DNA of 64,000 nucleotides from Promicromonospora sp049532985 (lineage in GTDB: Bacteria > Actinomycetota > Actinomycetes > Actinomycetales > Cellulomonadaceae), in assembly GCF_049532985.1 (NCBI RefSeq), contig NZ_CP186693.1, positions 4,588,001 to 4,652,000 on the forward strand, given 5' to 3'. The position numbers and the translations under genes were made by a program. This document shows, one piece after another, positions 36,009 to 45,866 of the stretch (within the stretch, counting starts at the first letter, position 1; each line of letters begins with the position of its first letter). The notes under the pieces were generated by a model. It was given only the letters and a program-made list of their open reading frames with translations. It was not told where the DNA came from and searched no databases.

Positions 36009-37526
36009 TCAGTCGGACCAGCGCAGGCCGGTCAGGTCCATGGACTCCGTGGTGGCGTTCGCGGCGATGCCCGTCAGGGCGGCGTCGGCCACCACCGTGT
36101 TGGGGAAGAGGAACAGCGGGTCGCTCGCGGCGTCGTCCACGATCATCCGGGCCACCTCCTGCATGCCCGCGACGTACTGGTCCGGGCTGCCCTCGTCGGC
36201 CTGCTCGGCGACCTGTGCGACCTGCGGGTTGTCGTAGCCGATGTAGTAGTCGGGGTCCCCGAAGATCGTCAGCATGTCCCGAGCCTCGGTGTGGAGGATC
36301 ACCGACATCTGGTAGTCGTGCTCGGTGAACACCTTGTCCAGCCAGACGGCGGGGAACTCCGCGGGGACGATGGTCGCGTCGATGCCGACGTCCGCGAGCT
36401 GCGACACCACCACCTGGGCCACGGCCTCCGCGTAGGGGCGGGTCGGCACGTCGAAGGTGATGCTCAGGTCCTCGACGCCGGCCTCGGCCAGGAGCTCGCG
36501 GGCGCGGTCCGGGTCGTACGGGTAGGCGTCGGTCAGGTCCTGGTAGTAGGGGTCGGTCGGCGGCACCATCGAGCCGATGAGCTCGCCGTGGCCCGCCCAC
36601 GCCGTGTCGAGCACGGCCTGGCGGTCGATCGCGTACATGACGGCGCGGCGCACCCGGAGGTCGTCGAAGGGCGGCTCGGCGTTGTTCAGGGCCAGCAGGA
36701 CCTCGCCGGTCGAGGTGCCGTCGACGACCTGCAGGCGGTCGTCCTGCTCCAGGCCGGCCAGCAGGTCGGGCGCCTGCATGTTGTACGCCATGTCGACGTC
36801 GCCGGCGCGCACCGCGTTGGCCTGCGCGTTCGCGTCGGCGAAGTAGCGGACGGTCACCTCGCTGATCGCGGGGGCCTCGCCCCAGTAGTCGTCGCGGGCG
36901 GCGAGCGTGACGTGCTCGCCGGTCGCGACCTCCGTCACGGTGTACGGGCCGGTGCCGACCGCCTCGGTGGCCAGGTCCGCGGACAGGTCGTCCGGGAACA
37001 TCGCGCCGACCGACGTGCCCATGTCGAACAACCACGCGTTGCTCGGGTGCCGCAGGGTGACGACGACCTCGGTGTCGCTGGTCGCCTCGGCGTTCTCGAC
37101 GACGTCCATCTTGGACTTCAGGCTCAGCGTCCAGTCGTCCTGCACGCGGGCGATCGACGAGACGACGTCGTCGGCGGTGAAGGCGGAGCCGTCGGAGAAC
37201 GTGACGCCGTCGTGCAGCGTGAACGTGTAGACGGTGCGGTCCCCGCTGACCTCCCACGACTCGGCGAGCTGCGGCTGCACCTCGCCCTCCTGGTCGATGG
37301 CCACCAGGCCCTCGTACACGTTGTTCATCAGGAGCTGTGGGATGGCCGAGCCCGACGTCGTCGTGAAGTCGAGGTTGGTCGGCTCCCCGGTGAGCCCGAC
37401 GACGACGTCCGTGCGGGCACCGCCGTCCGCGCCGGAGGAGCTGCCGGCGGAGCACGCCGCGACCAGGGCCGTTGACGTGAGGACGGCGACGGCGCCGAGG
37501 GCGCGACGCCCGCTGAGGATCTGCAC
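36009..37526 (-). CDS. family-5 ABC substrate-binding lipoprotein
   Basis: 505 residues. Lipobox LVAACS, then the peptide/nickel-binding fold: LAESWEVSGDRTVYTFTLHDGVTFSDGSAFTADDV and YNMQAPDLL, with FDDLRVRRAVMYAIDR. The ligand cannot be read off. GTG at 37526 is six nt after TAGGCT (37533-37538). It is the first gene of the importer operon and is divergent from xth. Confidence 0.9.
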   Translation of the reverse strand: MQILSGRRALGAVAVLTSTALVAACSAGSSSGADGGARTDVVVGLTGEPTNLDFTTTSGSAIPQLLMNNVYEGLVAIDQEGEVQPQLAESWEVSGDRTVYTFTLHDGVTFSDGSAFTADDVVSSIARVQDDWTLSLKSKMDVVENAEATSDTEVVVTLRHPSNAWLFDMGTSVGAMFPDDLSADLATEAVGTGPYTVTEVATGEHVTLAARDDYWGEAPAISEVTVRYFADANAQANAVRAGDVDMAYNMQAPDLLAGLEQDDRLQVVDGTSTGEVLLALNNAEPPFDDLRVRRAVMYAIDRQAVLDTAWAGHGELIGSMVPPTDPYYQDLTDAYPYDPDRARELLAEAGVEDLSITFDVPTRPYAEAVAQVVVSQLADVGIDATIVPAEFPAVWLDKVFTEHDYQMSVILHTEARDMLTIFGDPDYYIGYDNPQVAQVAEQADEGSPDQYVAGMQEVARMIVDDAASDPLFLFPNTVVADAALTGIAANATTESMDLTGLRWSD

Positions 37527-37532
37527 GCGACC

Positions 37533-37538
37533 AGCCTA
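37533..37538 (-). promoter_or_regulatory. -10 box of the ABC importer operon
   Basis: TAGGCT, 6 nt from the GTG at 37526. A GATAAT element lies 19-24 nt further upstream and could be an alternative. Confidence 0.5.
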
Positions 37539-37609
37539 GTCGGGGTGAAACATCTCGATTATCGCCGGTCCGGAAGTGGGGCCGGGATCACAGCGCGGGG
37601 CACCCCACG

Positions 37610-37615
37610 TACGCT
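37610..37615 (+). promoter_or_regulatory. -10 box of xth
   Basis: TACGCT, 6 nt before the GTG at 37622, with no Shine-Dalgarno, so leaderless. Confidence 0.5.
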
Positions 37616-37621
37616 GTCCGG

Positions 37622-38446
37622 GTGCGCCTCGTGACCTGGAACGTGAACTCCATCCGCACCCGGATCGACCGCGTGCTCGCCTTCTTGGACCGGTCGCAGG
37701 CCGACGTGCTGGCGATCCAGGAGACCAAGTGCCGTGACGACCAGTTCCCCGCCGCGGCGTTCGAGGCCGCGGGGTACGAGGTCGCGCACTTCGGGCTCTC
37801 GCAGTGGAACGGCGTGGCCATCGCGTCGCGCGTCGGGCTGGACGACGTCGCCACCCGGTTCCCCGGGCAGCCCGGCTTCGCGAAGACGATCACCGCCGAC
37901 GGTCCGGACGCGCTGCTCGACGTGGATCCGCCGATCGAGGCACGCGCCATCGGCGCGACGTGCGGCGGCGTCCGCGTGTGGAGCCTCTACGTGCCGCACG
38001 GCCGGGCGCTGGACGACCCGCACTACGCGTACAAGCTGGCCTGGCTGGAGGCCCTGCGCGAGGCCGCGGTGACCTGGGCCGGGGCGCAGGACGCCGTCGC
38101 GCTCATGGGCGACTGGAACGTGATCCCGCTCGACACCGACGTGTATGACGCCACCGCCTTCGCGGGCAAGACCCACGTGTCGCCGCCCGAACGGGCCGCG
38201 TTCGACGCCTTCGGCGACGCGGGCTACACCGAGCTGACGCGGAAGTTCCTCCCCGCCGAGCACACGTACACCTACTGGGACTACCAGCAGCTCGCCTTCC
38301 CCCGGAACAAGGGCCTGCGGATCGACTTCTGCTGGGCCTCGCCCGCGCTGGCGCCCCGTGCGGCGGGCGCTCTCGTGGACCGTGACGAGCGCAAGGGCAA
38401 GGGCGCCTCCGACCACGTGCCGGTGATCGTCGACCTGGCGGACTGA
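37622..38446 (+). CDS. xth: exodeoxyribonuclease III
   Basis: 274 residues. ATWNVNSI-type start (here VTWNVNSIRTR), metal Glu in IQETKC, Tyr/Asp/Asn sites in GDWNVIP and the final SDHVPV show an AP endonuclease of the ExoIII family. Acts at abasic sites in base-excision repair. Length is typical. A hairpin GCGGGT-TCC-ACCCGC follows at 38475-38489. Confidence 0.93.
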   Translation: MRLVTWNVNSIRTRIDRVLAFLDRSQADVLAIQETKCRDDQFPAAAFEAAGYEVAHFGLSQWNGVAIASRVGLDDVATRFPGQPGFAKTITADGPDALLDVDPPIEARAIGATCGGVRVWSLYVPHGRALDDPHYAYKLAWLEALREAAVTWAGAQDAVALMGDWNVIPLDTDVYDATAFAGKTHVSPPERAAFDAFGDAGYTELTRKFLPAEHTYTYWDYQQLAFPRNKGLRIDFCWASPALAPRAAGALVDRDERKGKGASDHVPVIVDLAD

Positions 38447-38474
38447 CACCGCCCGCGTACGCCCGACGCCCGCT

Positions 38475-38511
38475 GCGGGTTCCACCCGCGATGGGGAAAT
38501 CAGCGGGTGAA
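38475..38511 (+). repeat. alternative hairpins, element C
   Basis: Three segments can pair two ways: GCGGGT (38475-38480) with ACCCGC (38484-38489), or TTCCACCCGC (38480-38489) with GCGGGTGAA (38503-38511), the latter extended by GAT/ATC. It may end xth transcription or act as an attenuator for the next gene. TTCACCCGC is shared with the palindrome at 41598-41639. Confidence 0.45.
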
Positions 38512-38592
38512 ATTGTCCATATCCCGAGTGCGCCCGAACCGGGCACCGTTCCGGTGATCAGGTCGTTGCCGAATATCGGTAAGTTAACCTGC

Positions 38593-40476
38593 ATGACGTC
38601 GACGCCCGACCAGTTCCCGGCCTCCACCGAAGCCGCAGGGACCCCCGAGACGGATCCTGTCGAGAAGGCGTCCGCGGGGAAGTCGGAGCAGGAGCACGTG
38701 ACGGACGGCGACGCGGGCACGACGCCGGTGAGCGCCACGGACGAGCGAGCCGAGCCCGCCGCGGACGGCGACGGCGCGAACAGCGACGAGATCGGGCCGG
38801 ACGAGGCGGTCACGAGCGCGGGCGACACCGCGAACGAGCAGGCCGCCGAGGAGGCTGCGCCGGAGCCGGAGCCTACGGACGACGGGATCGAGACCGCTGA
38901 CGAGACCGTCGGCGAGACGGCGGTCGAGGCCACGGAGCCGGAGGCGTCCCCGGAGGCCGCGGCACAGACGGAGCGGGCGGCCACGGGCGGCGGCCCCGGC
39001 GGTCGCAGCGAGGCGCCCACCGAGGAGATCAGCGTCGTGCCGCCCGCCTCGCCCGAGGAGGCGACGCCGCCGACCGCCACCCCGCCGAGCAAGACCGCAC
39101 CCGCGGAAGCCACCCCGCCGAGCGCGACCGCACCCGCGAGCGCCGCACCCGCCGACGCTGCGCACGCCGGGGACGCTCCGGCCGGTGACGCTCCGGCCGA
39201 CGGTCCGGGGTCCGCAGACACTCCGGCCCCGACAGAAATGCAGGCCCCGACGGCGCAGGCCGCGGACACGCCGGCCCCCGGCACGACCGAGCCCGCGCCA
39301 CCTGAGGAGCGCGAGAAGCCCGAGGAGCGCGAGAGGCCCGAGGAGCCCGCACCGGCTACGGCCTCCGACGCGGAGAACGCACGGTCCACGACGTCCGTGG
39401 CCCCGATCACCGACGCCGACCTCGACTTCAAGGCGCTGTCGTTCGCGGCGATCGCCGAGGCGCACAAGAAGGCGCTCGGGCCGCGCACCGTGGTCGGCGA
39501 GGTCAGCACGGACCGCGGCCGGGAGCCAGGGGCCGGCACCGAGGACACGTCGGCCGCGACCCCGGCGGACCCGCCTGCCGACGGCGCGGAGACCGAGCAG
39601 ACAGACGTCGAGCAGACAGACGTCGAGCAGACAGAGTCCGAGCAGACAGAGTCCGAGCAGGCCGCCGTCGAGCACACGGACGCCGAGCACACTGCCCCGT
39701 CACAGGCCGTCGATGACGCCGAGGCGACCGGCACGCCGGACCTGTTCGCGGCGCCCACCACGCACACCCCGCCGACGGCCGCCCCGCCGAGCCCGTTCCC
39801 GACCCCCGCGGCACCCGTGCAGCACCACCCGGGAGCGCCGGCCCAGCCCACCGCCCCGCAGCAGCCGCCGTCGCCGTTCCCGGCGGCACCCGGGAACGCG
39901 GCGCACGGGTTCCCCGCCGTGCACGACTACGCTCCCGAGGCCACGTACGCGGGCTGGCGTCCGGCCACGCCCGCCGACGAGTCCGCCAAGCGCCGCCGCT
40001 ACGCCCTGGTCGGGGGCGCCGTGGTGGCGGTGATCGCGGTGGTGGCGGTGGTCGCCGTCGTCGTGAACATGGTGGCCCGGCAGCAGTGGGAGCCGATCGA
40101 GGCGATGATCGCCGAGCCCCGCGAGGTGCACCCGCTCCAGCTCGTGCTCGGGTCCTGCGTGGAGACCGTCCCCGACGACGGTGAGGTCTCCGAGGTGCTC
40201 GCGGTGCCCTGCGACGAGCCGCACACGGCACAGGTCGTCGGGCGCACCGACTTCGCGGACGCCGCCGTCTGGCCGGGACGTGACGAGGTGGACAAGCGCG
40301 TGGCCCAGGTGTGCGGCACCAAGCAGCTCGGACCGGTCGCGCGGAACAGCCCGGTCGTGAACACCGTGCGGTACGTGGTCTGGGGCCCGAGCGAGGCGTC
40401 GTGGGACGACGGCGACCGGGTCGGGCTGTGCCTCGCGGCCACCGCGGACCCGATCACGCAGGATCTGCTGCAGTGA
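38593..40476 (+). CDS. septum-formation-family membrane protein with long acidic tail
   Basis: 627 residues. Residues 1-470 are disordered, rich in Glu, Ala, Pro and Thr, with 5-residue tandem repeats (EQTDV/EQTES, near 335-360). One helix follows (about 475-498), then an extracytoplasmic domain with paired Cys (GSCVETV, VPCDEPH, QVCGTKQ, GLCLAA) typical of the septum-formation family in actinobacteria. Its exact task is unknown. The ATG is 7 nt after TAAGTT (38580-38585). The last 23 nt overlap the convergent DUF5937 gene. Confidence 0.75.
   Translation: MTSTPDQFPASTEAAGTPETDPVEKASAGKSEQEHVTDGDAGTTPVSATDERAEPAADGDGANSDEIGPDEAVTSAGDTANEQAAEEAAPEPEPTDDGIETADETVGETAVEATEPEASPEAAAQTERAATGGGPGGRSEAPTEEISVVPPASPEEATPPTATPPSKTAPAEATPPSATAPASAAPADAAHAGDAPAGDAPADGPGSADTPAPTEMQAPTAQAADTPAPGTTEPAPPEEREKPEERERPEEPAPATASDAENARSTTSVAPITDADLDFKALSFAAIAEAHKKALGPRTVVGEVSTDRGREPGAGTEDTSAATPADPPADGAETEQTDVEQTDVEQTESEQTESEQAAVEHTDAEHTAPSQAVDDAEATGTPDLFAAPTTHTPPTAAPPSPFPTPAAPVQHHPGAPAQPTAPQQPPSPFPAAPGNAAHGFPAVHDYAPEATYAGWRPATPADESAKRRRYALVGGAVVAVIAVVAVVAVVVNMVARQQWEPIEAMIAEPREVHPLQLVLGSCVETVPDDGEVSEVLAVPCDEPHTAQVVGRTDFADAAVWPGRDEVDKRVAQVCGTKQLGPVARNSPVVNTVRYVVWGPSEASWDDGDRVGLCLAATADPITQDLLQ
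39595..39660 (+). repeat. 15-bp tandem repeat
   Basis: Four close copies of a GAGCAGACAGACGTC-type unit starting at 39595, 39610, 39625 and 39640, coding EQTDV/EQTES. Confidence 0.8.
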
Positions 40477-41500
40477 CCGCCTGGCGCGGCGGCAGCAGCA
40501 GCGCGGGCGCCGCCGGGCTCTGACCGACGCAGCCGTCGAGCAGGGTCTGCCCCAGCGGGGTCGGCGCGTGGATCACGGAGTTGCGCTCCCGCCCGGACGC
40601 GACCAGCCCTGCGTTGCGCAGCACGGTCGCGTGCTCCGACGCGGAGGCCGGCGAGATCGCGAGCCGCTGGGCGATCTCACTGGTCGTGGCCCCGGTACCG
40701 AGCGCACGCAGCACGGACGCCCGGGTCCGGCCGAGCAGCGCGGTGAGCTGACGGCCGCCGCCGGACGCCGCCTCCAGGCCGTGGTCCGGCACCGCGTGCT
40801 CGTGCACGATCGGGTAGAGCAGCACGGGCGGCAGCTCCGGGTCGGCCAGCGTGATCGGGGCACGGAGGCAAAAGTACGACGGGATGATCAGCAGGCCGCG
40901 GCCGGCCAGGTCGACGTCCCGCTCCGCCGCCGTCACCACGGACAGGACCGGGTGCTCCCACCGCACCGAGGGGTGCAGGGTCCGCAGGGCCTGCTCGGTA
41001 CCGCCCTCCACCCAGGCCCGGGTCCGGGCGGCCCGGTCGAGGTCGACGGCGGCGCGGATCCCGCTCCAGTAGGGCCCGATCGCCTGCTCGTAGTAGGCCC
41101 GCATCGCGACGCCGAGCCCGCGGACGGCCGGCGCGGACCCGGACGCGAGGTCGCGCATCCACAGGTGCGGCCGGGTCCCGCGCGTCAGCCGCGCCAGGTC
41201 GGTGCCGAGCCGGGACCGGGAGGTCGAGAGCACGGCGTCGAGGCCCGTCTCGAAGTCGTCCGTGCCGGTGAGCGGCGTGAGGAAGTCCGGCGAGTAGCCG
41301 CGCGGCGGTGCCAGGCGCAGCAACATCCTGGCTGCGGGCGGCAGACCCGACAGCACCCGCCCGCGCCAGGCCGCGAACATCGGCACGCTCGGGCGCTGGT
41401 TCACCACGTGGGCGCTGAGCAGCACCTCCCACATGGGGTCCGGGCCCGGTGCTATCCGGACCCGGGCAAGATCGTCCGACGTGAAGTGGAACCGCAGCAT
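40454..41500 (-). CDS. DUF5937/ArsR-type winged-helix regulator
   Basis: 348 residues. A long N-terminal domain (1-250, starting LRFHFTSDDLARVRIAPGPDPMWEVLLS) characteristic of DUF5937 in actinobacteria, then an ArsR-type winged helix (about 255-325; TTSEIAQRLAISPASASEHATVLRNAGLV). It probably represses or activates a nearby function, but its target is unknown. ATG at 41500 has GGGAGGG. Its 3' end overlaps the septum-family gene by 23 nt. Confidence 0.8.
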   Translation of the reverse strand: MLRFHFTSDDLARVRIAPGPDPMWEVLLSAHVVNQRPSVPMFAAWRGRVLSGLPPAARMLLRLAPPRGYSPDFLTPLTGTDDFETGLDAVLSTSRSRLGTDLARLTRGTRPHLWMRDLASGSAPAVRGLGVAMRAYYEQAIGPYWSGIRAAVDLDRAARTRAWVEGGTEQALRTLHPSVRWEHPVLSVVTAAERDVDLAGRGLLIIPSYFCLRAPITLADPELPPVLLYPIVHEHAVPDHGLEAASGGGRQLTALLGRTRASVLRALGTGATTSEIAQRLAISPASASEHATVLRNAGLVASGRERNSVIHAPTPLGQTLLDGCVGQSPAAPALLLPPRQAVTAADPA

Positions 41501-41703
41501 CAGGCCCTCCCTGACCGTCCGCCTCTCCCCGTGGCCCCCGTTGGCTCGCCCCCCGCGGCCCCTGACGTGCGGGACCCCGGTACGCGACGCGCCACGCACC
41601 GATTCACCCGCACTCAGAGGGACGCGCGGGTGAACCGGTACTGGTCGGCCAGGCCCACACCTTCACAACACCGTCACACGGGACGCGGTTCCGGGCGCTC
41701 GGG
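41501..41703. repeat. intergenic space with palindrome (element D)
   Basis: Arms 41598-41611 and 41626-41639 (ACCGATTCACCCGC and its near complement) pair over 14 bp with one A:C mismatch. The space lies between the clpB 3' end and the DUF5937 promoter, on the same strand, so it is placed to end clpB transcription. No other feature is clear. Confidence 0.5.
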
Positions 41704-44313
<2,610 letters not shown>

Positions 44314-44370
44314 GAAGCCTCCCGGGGCTGATGACGTGGGCAGGGGTCTGTCCAGGGGAACCTGATCAAA

Positions 44371-44391
44371 GTTGAGTCTATTCCACTCAAC
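44371..44391. promoter_or_regulatory. HAIR element (HspR operator)
   Basis: TTGAGT-N7-ACTCAA (44372-44377, 44385-44390), flanked by G and C, fits the actinobacterial HAIR pattern CTTGAGT-N7-ACTCAAG that HspR binds. It lies between clpB and the divergent phosphotransferase gene. Confidence 0.85.
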
Positions 44392-44427
44392 TTGGATTTT
44401 CACTCTAGCGCGTGCCGCCGACACTCG

Positions 44428-44433
44428 TAGCGT
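44428..44433 (+). promoter_or_regulatory. -10 box of the phosphotransferase gene
   Basis: TAGCGT, 6 nt before the ATG at 44440; leaderless layout. The HAIR element is about 40 nt upstream and could also affect this gene. Confidence 0.5.
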
Positions 44434-44439
44434 GATCCC

Positions 44440-44997
44440 ATGAACACCCAGGTCATCGTGCTCAACGGCGGCTCCAGCTCCGGCAAGTCCGCGATCGCAC
44501 GGAGCCTCCAGGCCGTGCTCCCCGACGCCTGGCTGTCGCTCAGCATCGACACCCTCGTCGACGCGATGCCCGCACGGCTCACGACCGGCGGCGACGGGAT
44601 CGGCTTCGCGGACGACGGTGGCGTCGACGTCGGGCACGAGTTCATGGCGCTCCAGGACGCCTGGATCACCGGACTGGTCGCCATGGCGCGCGCAGGAGCG
44701 CACGTCGTGGTCGACGACGTCTTCCTCGGGGGCGCCGCCTCCCAGCGCCGCTGGCTCGACGCGCTGGGCGACGTGCCGGCGCTCTGGGTCGGTGTGCGGT
44801 GCGACCCGGCCGTCGCCGGCCAGCGCGAGGCGGCACGCGGCGACCGGGTGGCGGGCATGGCCGCGAAGCAGGCCGACGTCGTGCACCAGGGTGTCGCCTA
44901 CGACCTCGAGGTCGACACCACGGGCACCAGCTCCGTGGACTGTGCGCGGACCATCGCCGCACACCTGAGATCATCTCGAGGTGACCGAGCAGACTGA
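44440..44997 (+). CDS. chloramphenicol 3-O-phosphotransferase-like protein
   Basis: 185 residues. NGGSSSGKS (9-17) is the P-loop; SIDTLVDAMP places the catalytic Asp at 37, as in the Streptomyces venezuelae enzyme; DDVFLGGAASQ, RCDPAVAGQREAARGDRVAGMAAKQADVVHQGV and YDLEVDTT are nearly the same as in that protein. It likely phosphorylates chloramphenicol or a similar hydroxyl compound. No resistance cluster is nearby. Its 3' end overlaps the TSUP gene by 17 nt. Confidence 0.85.
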   Translation: MNTQVIVLNGGSSSGKSAIARSLQAVLPDAWLSLSIDTLVDAMPARLTTGGDGIGFADDGGVDVGHEFMALQDAWITGLVAMARAGAHVVVDDVFLGGAASQRRWLDALGDVPALWVGVRCDPAVAGQREAARGDRVAGMAAKQADVVHQGVAYDLEVDTTGTSSVDCARTIAAHLRSSRGDRAD

Positions 44998-45781
44998 CGA
45001 CTCCCTGACACCCCCTCGCGCCGCCCTCGTCGGGATCGTCGGAGGCTCCTTCTCGGGACTGTTCGGCCTGGGCGGCGGCATCGTCATGGTGCCGCTCCTG
45101 ACCTCGCTGGGCGGCCTGACGCAGCGCCGGGCCAGCGCCTACTCGCTGGCCGCGATCCTGCCGGCCGCCGTCGTCGGGTCCATCCCGTACCTGACGCACC
45201 AGGCCGTCGACCTGGTCGCCGCGGGCCTGCTCGTCGTGGGCTCGGTGATCGGCGCGGTCGTGGGTGCGCGCCTGCTCGCCCGGGTGCCGGAGTCGCTGCT
45301 GCGCTGGCTGTTCGTCGGCGTGCTGGTCGCCGGGATCGTGCGGTCGCTGCTCGACGGGTTCGGGGAGCCCCCGGAGGTGGACACCGCGGAGGGCCTGCCC
45401 AGCCTGCTCGACGGCGCCGGGATGGTGGGCCTCGGCCTCGTCATGGGCGTCGCCTCGGGTCTGCTCGGCATCGGCGGCGGCCAGCTCGCCGTGCCGGGCC
45501 TGTCGGCGCTGTTCGACTTCGCGCCCGCCCTGGCCAAGGGCACGTCGCTGGTCGCGATGATCCCCACCGCCGTCTCCGGCACCTGGGTCAACGCACGCAA
45601 CGGCCTGGTGCACCTGAAGACCGCCGCGCTCATCGGCCTGGTGGCCTCAGCCTTCTCGTTCGGCGGCGCCAGCCTGTCGGTGGTGCTGCCCGACCGGGTC
45701 GCGTCGGTCGCGTTCGCCGCGCTGCTCGTCTTCGCCCTGGTCCAGCAGGTCCGCAAGGCACTGGAGAGGCGGCCACACTAG
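44981..45781 (+). CDS. TSUP (TauE/SafE) family membrane transporter
   Basis: 266 residues, about 8 helices in two halves; each half has the family repeat FGLGGGIVMVPLL and LLGIGGGQLAVPGL. Members export sulfite or other sulfur or organic anions; substrate not known. GTG at 44981 lies within the end of the phosphotransferase gene, hence coupled. A hairpin at 45798-45845 follows. Confidence 0.85.
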   Translation: MTEQTDDSLTPPRAALVGIVGGSFSGLFGLGGGIVMVPLLTSLGGLTQRRASAYSLAAILPAAVVGSIPYLTHQAVDLVAAGLLVVGSVIGAVVGARLLARVPESLLRWLFVGVLVAGIVRSLLDGFGEPPEVDTAEGLPSLLDGAGMVGLGLVMGVASGLLGIGGGQLAVPGLSALFDFAPALAKGTSLVAMIPTAVSGTWVNARNGLVHLKTAALIGLVASAFSFGGASLSVVLPDRVASVAFAALLVFALVQQVRKALERRPH

Positions 45782-45797
45782 ACCCCCGTCCTTCGAG

Positions 45798-45845
45798 ACC
45801 CGACTTCTCGGCTCCGGACGATGCCGGAGCGAAGAGAGCCGGGTC
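45798..45845. terminator. imperfect hairpin between convergent genes
   Basis: GACCCG..GGCTCCGG pairs imperfectly with CCGGAGC..CGGGTC across an ACGATG loop. It separates the TSUP gene from the convergent secreted hydrolase. No T-run. Confidence 0.55.
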
Positions 45846-45866
45846 CCGAAAGCGGCGGCGAGCCGG

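Noticed and set aside
37536..37553. Five-codon frame MFHPD before the ABC importer operon
   Set aside because: Too short, lies within the promoter region and has no regulated codon run.
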